From the NCBI GenBank assembly GCA_001579985.1, contig LRSR01012120.1, forward strand, positions 1-39,847: 39,847 nucleotides of DNA. The letters are read 5' to 3'. Positions within the stretch are counted from its first letter, which is position 1. Every line of letters begins with the position of its first letter. Made by a program: the position numbers and the translations under genes. Shown piece after piece: positions 11,601 to 22,985 of this stretch. The notes under the pieces were generated by a model, which worked only from the letters and a program-made list of their open reading frames with translations, searched no databases and was not told where the DNA came from. Source of the stretch: Hypsibius dujardini. Its lineage: Eukaryota > Tardigrada > Eutardigrada > Parachela > Hypsibiidae.

Positions 11601-13142
11601 TTTATATAATATCGCGGCGAACGAGAAATTTTAAAATAATATTTTTAATTTAATTTAAAATCCAAACACGTTATTAAAATTATAAAAATTATAAAAATTA
11701 AAATTAAAATTATTATTATTATAAATTGACAAGCGATGGCTTGAGCTCGCTACCTCGACTCTTTTGTTTGGCCAATGTGACGACGGTGTTGATGGAGCTA
11801 TTACTCGTCATGTCCAACGAGTAGAGGAGGAAATTGAAGGTCTGATTGTTGGCTCGCGGTCTTGCCGATGCAAGCAGCTCTCGCTGGTCCAACAAAAGGT
11901 TCGCCAAATTACGGTAAAACACAGACAGTGCGTTGGTGTCCACCAAGATGGACACGTGATACCAGGCAAAGTAGGTGAGGATGTCGAGAACGATTCTCCC
12001 ATAACCGATCAAAGTGCCGCCGACGGCCACCGCAGTGGAAGCTTCCCCTTCTGGATCGCTGAATTCCGTCTTGGAAAGAGCGCTAAATTAATCAAGGGCG
12101 TATAGAAATAAAATGGAAGACAGATGTGTGTGTGTGTTAAAGAGGCAATTGACATTGCAGGCACACCGAACATATATTTAGGTATTTTTTTGTAAACGTA
12201 CTTGTTAAAAAGGATCCACCGAAATTCTGAAAATAAAACAGGTGACGGCAAGTGTATTTAAAATACGGCTTCCATTTTTTTGAGCTGGTTTTCTTTACAA
12301 TTCAATTATTTTGCAAACAGGATTAGGAACTAAAAACAATTTTACCGATTTTACGGACGTTGCTGCTGCGCCTCGATTACCGCATCAGTGCTGAAGGCAT
12401 TGTAATTGTACAGTTACCACTACATGTAAAACTGACAGTCGACGGGATATCTCAATAGTTCGTACTTTTCCGTACACGTTCTTATCTCCTCATTCTCGAC
12501 TCACTCACGCACTTGCAACAAACTCGCGGAGCTTCACTTAAAACAAACTTACCGTTGGATCAAACTTACCGTTCGCTAGGCTCCAGATTCCGGCCTCATC
12601 AGTGCAAGCTACACGAAAATGGGAGACGCAATAACATTACGCCCCCACAACTACGCAAAAATAAAATCAAAATCAAATTAGGAAATAAATATAATAAACT
12701 ATAAATATATATTAAAAAAGATATAATCAAAATAAAATCAGGAAATAAAACATAATAAACAAGATTTGTCAATCAGACTAAGTCATGTGGCCAGTTTTAA
12801 TTAATTGATCTCACGTGAAGTAACGAGGGCATAGCAGGTTTCCCGGTTGGTGCGACGGAAGTAGTACTCGGCCAGCATCGCGGCGTTCTGCGCCGACACG
12901 TCCGGACAATTCTGCAATGAAGCGTTATACAAAAAGGTCACGGAGACGTTCAAGAATCCCGCGTAATTCCGGTTGACCCTCCGCACGGCCAGATCAAAGG
13001 CCGCCCCAGTGAAGACCACGTCGGCGATGAGGGTGGTGTTGTAGGCCAGGGATGTCACGATCTCTATCTGCTTCACTGCCATCGAAACCGATAAAATCCC
13101 CACAAAAGAAGCAGCAATCAGGCACAAATTATGGAACAACAT
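8617..13142 (-). CDS. Natriuretic peptide receptor, clearance (NPR-C/NPR3) type, 11 exons
   Basis: Single-pass peptide-hormone receptor. Exons, 5' to 3': 12815-13142, 12570-12608, 12202-12226, 11754-12082, 10962-11008, 10263-10301, 10117-10191, 9669-10034, 9040-9187, 8886-8961, 8617-8761. Phases agree at every junction; the sum is 1617 nt (538 aa), almost the length of vertebrate NPR-C. A hydrophobic signal peptide (MLFHNLCLIAASFVGILSV) is followed by an ANF_receptor ectodomain with family blocks: CTDEAGIWSLAN, ALSKTEF, LGISNDEYVFIHV, LAQRMSNRTFN. The membrane-proximal PPPDVPVCGF segment matches the natriuretic receptor juxtamembrane Cys region. The TM helix is TVLVVVICVLITSVGLLAG. About 48 residues follow and end at a stop, with no kinase-homology or cyclase domain, hence the clearance-type call. 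Start: the in-frame codon 12 bases upstream is TTG, so ATG at 13142 is used. The 47-bp exon 5 is least certain but has a 44-bp counterpart in the pseudogene. A guanylyl cyclase missing 3' exons is the alternative. Confidence 0.88.
10670..10850. repeat. Short MITE with TA target, family 2 copy b
   Basis: Near-palindrome with termini TACCAGGCAAACGC and GCGTTTGCTTGGTA, arms carrying GGGTTGAATCA, and a core TGTGTGAAGCTGAATGAGTG shared with the copy at 4741-4937. It lies in intron 5 of the natriuretic-type receptor gene. The terminal TA on each side is compatible with a TA target duplication. The outer stems are nearly perfect, suggesting a fairly recent insertion. Confidence 0.88.
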
Positions 13143-14486
13143 TTCCCAGCGCAAAAATTATCTTTCACGCCGGAAATTATTACATATGAACGTCGACTTT
13201 CTTTTCACACCATTTTCGGTTGAAAGGTAATGTGATGTGGGATCATTACGCCCTTTCCTAAGATCCTTATAGGTCTCAAATTATAGGTGATTAAATGTAT
13301 GCGCGGCACCCTTGTCAGTAGACCCCGCCTCTCGGAAGGAAGAAAGTGGACTGCGGGGGGTGCGATTTTATTATAGATGATGAATTACATGCCGGACAGT
13401 TATGGAAATCCCAATTATACGGTCTCCAGACATTGCACACCCTCCCGAAAAACAATATCCGAAATAATGGTTAAAATTAACAACAGTTACAATTTCTCTC
13501 AAATACCGTTCCATATTGCGTAACAAAGCAGCTTGTAACTCTTTTTAATCCTTGAAGTAAAAAAAGTAAAAGGGTGACCAAACAGAGTATCATTTATGAC
13601 ATCAATTTTATTGGGATTTTGAAGCTTTTTCCGGAATAAGTTTGAAAAGTCTGAAATGAAGCAAAACTTGTCGATATCAAAAGTTTTGGCAAGCACAGAG
13701 TGTAAAAATACTTGAAGTGTTAATAAAGGATGAGTACAATGCCAATTGACCACTGGTCAGTCCTTTTAGTTGTCAAAGTATCTCTTCCTTTTTCTGAATT
13801 TGATTGTCCCAACTTTGCGTCATGTGAGAAGGATGACGGGTTAATTCGAAGACAAGAATTTATTTCTATTTTTTTCACAGCCCTCAAACTGGTTGGTCCT
13901 ACCAAATCATTTTGTGCTCAATGAGGGAGTATTTAGGGAAAACTGACCATTGAACCAAGTCCAGAATTGTATCTGTTTTTTTGCATCCAATTTTGGGATG
14001 CAATTATGAATTCATTTTGGTACGGACAAAAAGATCGACCGCCAAATTGTAACGTATTGTGGTATCCATAAAGGGTTTCAATTAAGGTTCGAATTACTGT
14101 CATTTCTTTTGCCAGGGTCATCGTAATAATGAATTGAGCTGTGTGTCTGTATTGCGGAGGGATTAAGGTCGGGTCACACGAAAAGGGCATATGTGTCAAG
14201 GGAGGAATAAGTTTTGATTTGTGACGGTGATTTTTAATTAGGGATGTTTATATCCGATTGTAGTTTCTGTTGTAGAGTCAGTCACGAACAATGAGTACAA
14301 TTAGTAGAATCCGGAGCCTCGCCCTTTGGACATTTACATCGTGATCATCATATTTTCACAAAAAAATGTTAACACTGTCAGACTGCTAATTGGACCAACT
14401 TGTGTTTGCGTTCTTGCGTCCAGGCGGTTTCACTGTTACTCCGGAGATCGCTGCTGGCTTGTCCAGCAATTTCTCTTCGACAAGCA

Positions 14487-14552
<66 letters not shown>

Positions 14553-14592
14553 ATATCTGTCTGTATATCTGTCTGTCTGTCTGCCCAGCTAC
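13143..14592. other. Intergenic spacer between receptor gene and its decayed copy
   Basis: About 1.3 kb without recognisable coding sequence. Open frames at 13499-13753, 13720-13905 and 13933-14199 have no family signature. The part near 14300-14485 is where a tail exon of the pseudogene would fall, but I could not align one convincingly. Confidence 0.4.
14486..14585 (+). repeat. (CTGT)n array
   Basis: CTGT units with a few TATA/TTTG variants. It begins a few bases beyond the former splice donor (at 14592 on the minus strand) of the pseudogene's transmembrane exon. Confidence 0.95.
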
Positions 14593-15833
14593 CTAAATAA
14601 AAATGAAGCGCCGATCGTTAGAACACAGGCAATAACGAGAATAACTACAGTAGTTATCGTTGGACACCCTAGAAAGCCGTGAAAAGGGACGCTATCGAGT
14701 CTGCATATAACCCGGAAGAAACGCGAGTTTTGAATTGACTCTGTGCTACGCAAGGTTCATTGTTTGGCTGAAAACCCACATGGAGGAATATCCGATGGCG
14801 GTCTTCCATCGGCAGTGGCTCACTCAATTGAGCCGATCCATTCCAAGCGTCGGCCGCGCTCCTTAATGAACTAGTAAGACCCCACCAGCTGCAAAATCAT
14901 ATGGACTCCATTTTGATTTAGCTTGATTGACTCTAACCTTGTGTTCATTAGAGAAAGCCAACGGACCTTGAGGGTTTTTGTTGCTATTGAAACCGAAAAT
15001 ATTCAAATTCCAGTTACGTGTTCGACCGGTATTGACAAACGCTGGTCCGGAAAATATATTGAACGTTCGGTTTAAGATCTGTTGAGCAAGCCTTCAACCG
15101 TTCCATTAACCGTTGTTCGCTTATTTTTTATATTTTCATTTTACTTATTTACTGCACTAATTATATTAATTACTTATAAGCTTTAATTATTTATTTACAG
15201 TACTTCATGGATACCTTATTTACTTATGGTCCATTCTTTATTGCTCTATATAATTACTTCAATCATTTTTACTCAATTTTAATTTATTTAGTTTTACATT
15301 ACTGTTTTATTTTAATCTCTTCATTTAGGAAACTGAAGGAAGCAGGAAACGCTTGAAATCATCCAGTGAAATCTTGAAATTAATATTATATTTTCATCGC
15401 CACTACTCCGGCTGGAATGAAACTATTATCCAAAGCTATTTTCGTCTAAATACTACAGCAACTTCATGAATATTACTGGAAGAATGTTGACTGCAGGTTT
15501 GTCGTTTACCCTTTGATTTTATCAGCAACATTTCAGTTCTTAAAACCAACCTGTGAGGCATTGTTGTATAAAGTGGTATTATGGAGATTTCTAGGCCTCT
15601 CTGCAAGGTCGGAGTTGAAATCAGCCTCATCGGGTGGAATAATAAAGACCGAAAGGCGGTTATGCTCTTTCAAACAAAGATTTATGCTTTATAACTTGTA
15701 TTACCGTAGAGGGAGGGTCGCTAAATTGCGAAAGGAACCCGTAGTTGATTCCCATTAGGGGAAGGACATGTATAAAGACCTGAGCCTAGAAATGGAAGGT
15801 TAGCTGTGCGAACGCTGAATAACGAACGAACTG

Positions 15834-16335
15834 ACAAGGGAATTCCACCACTCTCGAAGGTGAAATCTTACACATCCGTTAATTTTGTAGTATGCGTCCA
15901 CATTATGTGATGCCGTTTCCATCGAGAATAATAAATAAAAACGTGTGTAAACAATTTTATAAAAATAAAAATGTATTACGTGGTGGTACATAGATGGCGC
16001 TGTTAATGTTAATATATGCCGTCTCAGTTGATTGAGGTATTCGGCTACAGTCGTTATTGGTTCGTTTCTGTCGTTGATAAGGACTATACATTTAATAGTA
16101 ACACCGATACATGTAGCAATCAATGTAGGAATGTAGCAATCAACTGAGGCGGTATACGGTAACATTGGCAGCGCCATCTACGTACCACCACGTAGTACAT
16201 TGTTATTTTTAGAAAATTCCTCCACACGTTTTTATTTTGTTTCTCGATGGAAACAGTATCACATAATGTAAACACACACTAAAAAATTAACAGATGTGCA
16301 AGATTTCACCTTCGAGAGTGGTGGAATTCCCTTGT
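15834..16335. repeat. 502-bp foldback element, family 3
   Basis: Arms at about 15834-16035 and 16138-16335 are reverse complements. Termini are ACAAGGGAATTCCACCACTC and its complement, continuing through CGAAGGTGAAATCTT, ACACGT, GTGGTGGTAC and GATGGCGCTG to CTCAGTTGATTG. A loop of about 100 bp lies between. It is inserted between exon 6 and exon 7 relics of the pseudogene. No transposase ORF; the frame at 15800-16177 merely crosses the stem. Confidence 0.9.
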
Positions 16336-16654
16336 GAGAAATGGTTTGAGGACTATAAAGTCTCTTCGGTGTACATAATTTCCATCAGCTATTCCCAGTC
16401 AAGCCGCCATTTTCTAAGGCACAAACAATGAAAAGATCATGCACCCCGTCCCGGGCCTCGTCCTGTCTACAGTCTCAATCCTTGGCTTACTTAACACATA
16501 CAAGAAAAGACCACGCCGTCTTGATAGGCGTCAGCATTAGAAACACTGAAGAGGGCAAAAAAAATTAAATTTGAATTTCAGACAACCACGAGCGTGAGTA
16601 TTGACTGTTTTGGGTTTCCGCCAATCTCATCTGTATATATATATATCTTTTTCT

Positions 16655-16776
16655 GTCTGTCCCTCCAACTGCCTACCCGTCTTCCTGCCCCTCTGTCTGG
16701 CTGTCTGTCTGTTTGTCTGCCTGCCTGCCTGCCTGTCTGTCTGTCTGTTTGTCTGCCTGGCTGTTTGTCTGCCTGG

Positions 16777-16818
<42 letters not shown>

Positions 16819-16866
16819 GTCTGTCTGTCTATTTGTCTGCCTGCCTGCCTGTTTATCTGTCTGTGT
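16655..16866 (+). repeat. (CTGT/CTGC)n array in the pseudogene
   Basis: Mixed CTGT, CTGC and TTGT tetranucleotides occupying the place where most of exon 4 should be. The deletion of that exon and the expansion of the array may be linked. Confidence 0.93.
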
Positions 16867-17613
16867 CATATTTTAGTATAACAATATTATATTTATCATT
16901 ACCTTTTTTGCGTGGCCACCGCGATCACATTGCCCATTGAATCGTTGTTCTATAAAATCGATCTGAAAGTTGAAAAGATCAAAAAGTTTCAGCCAACGTA
17001 AATATAATAATAACTGACTATTTGGACAAAATTTTCACTGAGAAGTGGAACGAAAGCGGGCGCATTGGTAATTCAAACAAAAAATTCGCACTCGCAATTG
17101 GGAAAAAGATTTTCCCCCTGAATGAAAAATTGCGACACAGATTGTCACGGACCAAATAAAATAAATATGGCCAATTTTCAAATTCTAAGAGATATATAGT
17201 TCCGACAAAGATTGTTACCGACAATAACAAGCAAAACATTATAGTGTTCAGTGATGCTTGGGAAAGACTTGAAATTAAGATTGAGAATTCATGCAGAAAG
17301 GAACGATTTTCACAGGGCCTATTCTAGTGCGGGGAATCACTTCATGATATTTATTTCCTCGGTATAGTCCTGCAATTATAGTTTCTGTAAAAATTATTCC
17401 ACTATCGCAGCTTGGAGATTCCTCGGAAAACAAACAAATTTCTTTGTGCCACAGCGTAATATTATTTTTCAAAACAGTGATCATTTTGGGACTATTTAAA
17501 TAAAACAATGTCGGATGATCCTGGATATGCCCTTTTAAAAATCCTTCGCAGTGGGGACGATGGGTGATGCCTACCGTCGGCCAGACCCCAGATCCCGATT
17601 CCTTCATTGCAAG

Positions 17614-18155
17614 CTACAAATATAATTTTTATGCGAGGAATGATTAGGGCAACCCGGCTTTTGATTTTCACTGTTGCTTTCTGACTAGAAACGGTCAGAC
17701 AGAAACGCTGCTTTCTTGGAGTAACGAATCCCCACACCTATCGAAACTGTCCCAAACGCAGTAAGTCTGACGAAATTCGTTCATTAAAACTTTTAAAAGA
17801 ATGTCTAAATGGGAGAAGACTTGATGACGTTATGTAATCGCATTTATGTAACGATTATAGATTAATATGCATGGTGAAAACGAGCATAAAACAAAAGAAT
17901 TGACTCTTTTTACCACATACTTCATTTCTTTCTCGTTCTTTCTCTTTCAGTTCCAAAGCTATGTGGCCACCCTGATAACTCAATAGCTCAATTCATCACA
18001 ATCGCTTGCTTTTTCGCCAGGCCAAATTCAGTTGCCCCAGCCGATGAGACAGACACTATTTCATTTAAAAAACCCAGAAACTCATTGACAGAATAGAAAT
18101 AAAAACCGAAAACCGAAAAAACATCTACATACAATAGTATAAAAATTGGACACCT
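17614..18155. other. Intergenic; left end of the segmental duplication near 18028
   Basis: No gene recognised; the missing first exon of the pseudogene was looked for here and not found. From about 18028 (AAATTCAGTTGCCCCAGCC) onward the sequence is paralogous to 26318 onward, so this marks the 3' boundary of the duplicated receptor unit. Confidence 0.5.
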
Positions 18156-20298
18156 CTACTCGCTCGGTTCCTTGTCGAGATCAAGCCTATTCAAGGGAAT
18201 GATTTCCTGCGCATGGGGAATGTCCAATCGGATTTTACTATTCGCACGACGTGATGAAACGGATGAAACACGGTGAGGACTGCCGCCCAGTCGAATATCG
18301 AAACTTCCGCGAGGGCTCGCCACCGCCGAACAGCACTTTTTCCGTAGCCGACTGCAGATGGACGGCGAGATAGACAGCTCCAAGACGTGGTCCGGCACGT
18401 CGGTGGGCGGGAAGATCTCCACACTGGGCGGTCCGTTGGTGGAGGTAAAGGGCGCACTCAACCGGCCTGAGCAAGGGAAGGATATCACGGTTAGATTGAA
18501 AGCTCGAGGCAGACACAGAACTGTCGTTGCAAGACGAAGATGGGTGATTGACTTACGTTGAAGGCCGTGCAGGCGGCGGAGAAAGAAGGGGTAGATGTGA
18601 TGACAGCCGGTGACATGACTGACGCGGGACCGGAATTCCGCCGAACTGAGGGAGTAGACGATGGGGTTCATCGCACCGTTCAGGGGAAACACAAATGTGA
18701 CAATCCAGGCGTACGAGTCATCTGAAAGGAGTCCGAGATAGAGAGATCTAAAGGTTAGAGCTGTTTCGAAAGAAAGCCTGACAGACATTTGACAGACAAC
18801 CCGGCGGACAAACAGACAGACAGACAAACAGACAAAAATGCAGTCAGACAGGAGTATTCAGACAAACCAGGAGGCAGGCACTAGGTAGTACCATATATCA
18901 ACTTGCTTGGCAGTTGGATAGTTTCCCGCATCCAATTCTTACCGGGAACTTTGTAGTCACTGAGTGCGAGGATCTTGAAGACAAAGGTCGGTATCCAGCA
19001 GCAGAGATTGACAAATACCAGCACAAAGAACCGCCACATCAACTCCCGTTCCTGCCGCTCATCCGCCCCGACCGGCTTCTCCGATTGCCGCCACTTGCGA
19101 ATGGACAAAAAAATCCCCCCATATGACAGAATAATCAGGAGAATCATAAAGCCATTCAACCCGATCAGCACGACCAGTGAGTAAACCCAGCCGTTGAGAT
19201 GCGGCTCCTGCAGGTAGAGCGGCAGACAGACACCGTTGTTGCCGTAATAGGCGTGAGTCCGATCACCCCATTGGAATGCCGGTATAATTGCAATGGCTAC
19301 ACCGAAAATCCACAGAATGAGCAGGATCAAGCGGACCACGGCGAGCGAACACTTTGGTTTATGGAGGCCAAAAGCAATTGTAACGAAACGGTCCACCGCG
19401 ATGAAGGTAAGAATCATCATGCTGATTTCCGCTGAAGACATCGCTGAACAGATCGAAAATTTAGCTAATCGCGCCCGTGTGTGTGTGTGCGCCTGTGTGT
19501 GTCTGTCTGTTTGTCTGTTTGTCAGTTTCTCTGTCTGTCTGTGTGAGGTTAGAAGCCTTCCATTACCGACGATTCCGAGGGCTTTGCACTTGGCGCTGTG
19601 CACCCATTCGATGGCGTCTGCGCTGTAGTGCCCCTTGAAGAGCTCGTTATGGTAGCATATGCCGAGGAGGTAGACACCGGTCAGAAGATCCGAAACTTCA
19701 AAAGCACAAAGTGTTGCTACTGTTATTCGTCGAGAACGGCTGCATAAGAAGGACTCACAGGAGAGATGCTTTACAAAGAGAGACATCACACGGGCATCGC
19801 GGACGACCATGTCGTGAATGCCAGATTTTATGGAACTATCCAAGTACCTGTAGCGACCCACTTGGCTGATTGAAAAATACGTCCAAATGAATTTTCGGTT
19901 AATCACACACAAGAGCTACTATACCATCGGGCAGAGAATACAGCAAGATTAGACAGGATGGTGAAGATGCCCAACATCCAGGCGAGAGTCACAAGGAGCG
20001 GACTGACTAAGAGATCTTCGAAGGAGGAGATTCCGTCGCTTTTCGGCGTGCAGTTCCGAATCTGCGGCGCGGAGAAGCAGTAGTAGAGCTTCTCAAACAT
20101 CCTGTATGACATTGCGGTCACTTAATTCAATTCAATAAAGTAATGTCAAACAGACATCAATGTTAGAGACAGGGAGGCTTCAAAAGAGTAGATGTATACA
20201 TATGAACAAATGCCAAGATAGATAAACAGGCATTCAAAGAGGAAAGCAGACAAACAACGACTATAACACGGTCAAGCAGACACACAGACCAATAAACA

Positions 20299-20335
<37 letters not shown>

Positions 20336-22936
20336 GCAGGCAGGCAGGAAGGGTGGCAGGTAGAAGCAGGATGGCAGGCAGGCAGGCAGGATGGCAGGTA
20401 GAAGCAGGCAAGCAAGCAGACAGGCAGGCAGATCGAGATAGACAAACAGAGAGACAAAAAGACAAAAAGACGGGCAGATAGACAGACCGAGCGACAAATC
20501 GACAAATAGACAACCACACAGACAAACAGACACTCAGACACACAGACAAACACACAGACAGACAAACAGATGGATGGACAGACGGACCAACAAGCAAACA
20601 GACAGCAAGACAGATGGTGGGTTGGTGAATGAACTCACACAACACAGGATGGAGCTAGAGACCGAAACATGGCTTCGTTGATGTTCTTTATCTCGACTCC
20701 ACGAAGGTCCCTACAAACAACCCACCGTTCACAATCAAGACCTCAGTAAAGCCTCTATCGATCTCTAAAATTCACTTACAGCGTGGTACAGTTGAAGTTA
20801 CGAAAGAGGTTTTCCGGAATAAACTCTATCGGATTGTATGCTAATTCCCTGGTGGAATGCACAAAAGGGGAACCGGTTGACGTTAATGCGTTTACAGTGA
20901 GGCAGTGACCATATGTCCTCTCCCACCCTTACAGATGACGTAATTGAGAGTTCCGGTGAAACAGGTTTTCCGGTAGATGAGTGATCAGATTGTGACTTAA
21001 ATTCCTGTGAACAAAGAAACACAAAATATAGAAGTCTTTTTACTTTCAGCCAGGCGACAAGATGAAAGAAATGTATAATCAAGTAAGTATATGGCAGCAT
21101 TACAAAGTACGAAGTTGCTCTGCACCATCAAAGGCATCTGGTTCGATAACACTGATGCGATTCATGGAGAGGTCCCTAAACATGAAATTAATTGTGTAAT
21201 TTGCGTTGGAAATGTGAAAATTAAACTGCAAAGTGGTAAAGGACAGAGGTACAAATACTTACAGATTTCTAAGTTCTCGCATGCCGTTAAATGTGCCGTT
21301 TTTCAGACGACTGACTTTATTACCGCGAAGATCACTGCACAGAAAACGAAGGAATGAAAGGCAAAATCGTGTCTGTCTGTATGTCTATATATGTCTGTCT
21401 GTTTGTTTATGTATTTCTATCTGTATGTTTATGTATGTCTGTCTGTATGTCTATGTATGTCTGTCTGTATGTCTGTTAATATGTGTTTCTATCTGCTGCC
21501 TGCTAATTCACTTACATGAGCACAGTATGAATCAGGTTTCGCAGCATGCCGGGTCGCTCAAGAGTCACGCGGTTTTCCATTAGATCGCTTGAAAATCGGA
21601 ACACTTCTCCTTTACCAATTTGTTATAGAACACTCACCGCTCCAGACGAAGTCCGCGTACGTGCACTTACAGCCACATTATGGAAGAGTTCTTCGCGAAA
21701 GTATCCGGGTACCAATCCACCAAGGAATTATTTTCTAAAAACCTGTGTAAAAGCAATCGGTGTGTGATTTGGGCGCATAAACTGTACAACGACTGCCAAA
21801 TTACTCAAGGGATCGAAAACGATCCTAAACGTAAATACCTACAGTGTGCAGACATTGAGTCCAGCAAACGTCCCGTTCAGAAACAGTGTGAGATTGTTGT
21901 AGGAGAGGTCACTGTAAAGAGACAGACAACTGTCAGCATGACAAAGTCACTCGTACAGTACGGTAGTTTCCATAAAACTTGACAATACACAGTAGCTAGG
22001 TTGTGGTGGCGGAACGCCATGGGCAAGATAGTGCGTAGACCGTTGTGGGAGAACTTCCTAAAGTAACCAAAGAACATCACATGCCTATCCGACCTAATAC
22101 ATAAATAGATGCCCAGACAAACAAACAAACAGACAGACACCGACCGACCGAACTACCGACAGAAAGATAGGCAGATATAGTAAAACAGAAAAGCAGACAT
22201 TACTCACATGGAAATGAGATTGTTCATGGAAGAATATACACCCTTTTGCTCGCTGATTGGAAACAGGCTTGATAGATTACGATTAATATCCATGATCGTG
22301 CTAGAAAACAGCCACTTTAATACAAAGACGCCCAACATGTCCTAAACGCCAGCACGTACAGCTGTACAGGGGATGGTTTCACAGCATTCAACCGAATCAG
22401 CTTCGAATTTGTCCAGCACAGCAGATTAAACGGCCCATCCTCTCCCGGATGACATTTGCATGTTCGGGGCAAATTTCTGAACGCTGTAAACGAGATTCAG
22501 ACAACGTAGTTTGGAACTCCCCCATCACATTCGAAACAGCAGAGACAAAACTTACCGCAGGGGAACTGAGTCTCTTCGCCAGTCATAGTCTCGTCACATC
22601 CATCCGCCATTTCCGTGCAATTGGAATCCATCAACGGTATCACTTCTCTAGCATCCGACGGTTCCACTGAGTCATAAGGGTTGTTTTTCGACCGCTGGAC
22701 TCGCTCCCTACAGGGCTGGACGAATTCTTGAAAATCGTCGTATGTCAAAAATCTCGACGCTAAAAGGAGAACACAATTCATCACTGAAGTTAAAAATGAA
22801 ATATATGTAGCGACATATCTGTCTGGGCATAAAAGCAGAGAATCGCAACTGCCAGGCAGGTAGAATAAATTACAGACACACTTGCAAATAAAACGACGAA
22901 CAGAGATTTAGATAGAGATAGACAGATAGATGACAA

Positions 22937-22985
<49 letters not shown>

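Larger units (their letters stand above)
14593..17613 (-). pseudogene. Decayed second copy of the natriuretic-type receptor
   Basis: Exon-by-exon relics of the receptor at 8617-13142, in the same order and strand: exon 2 at 17575-17613 (CNEGIGIWGLAD, intact); a fragment of exon 4 near 16905-16966 with a TAG stop and the rest missing; exon 5 at 16502-16545; exon 6 at 16375-16413 (Arg codon now TGA); exon 7 at 15705-15779 (75 bp, open, VFIHVLPLMGINYGF); the 3' part of exon 8 at about 14967-15095 with two stops just before LAQQILNRTFN; exon 9 at about 14765-14888 with three stops, though PPSDIPPCGF is readable; TM exon at 14593-14668, 76 bp like the intact gene. Exons 1 and 3 and the first half of exon 8 were not found. 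A 502-bp foldback element separates exons 6 and 7. Several exons keep exact length and phase, so the copy was once a working gene. Confidence 0.85.

Noticed and set aside
13499-14199. Minus-strand open frames between the receptor and its pseudogene
   Set aside because: No domain, no splice continuity with neighbours and no similarity to the receptor exons.
14300-14485. Cytoplasmic-tail exon of the pseudogene
   Set aside because: Candidate reading frames near 14400-14480 show only faint resemblance to the tail exon of the intact gene; not strong enough to annotate.
18881-19912. Single 343-residue receptor exon
   Set aside because: The frame fuses two exons through a stop-free 123-bp intron containing CAGA/GTGT repeats; the paralogue and RXFP alignment support splicing at 19567/19443 and 18943.
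22920-22985. Regularly repeated short units resembling a CRISPR array
   Set aside because: The units are 4-bp tandem repeats without spacers, in an animal intron.
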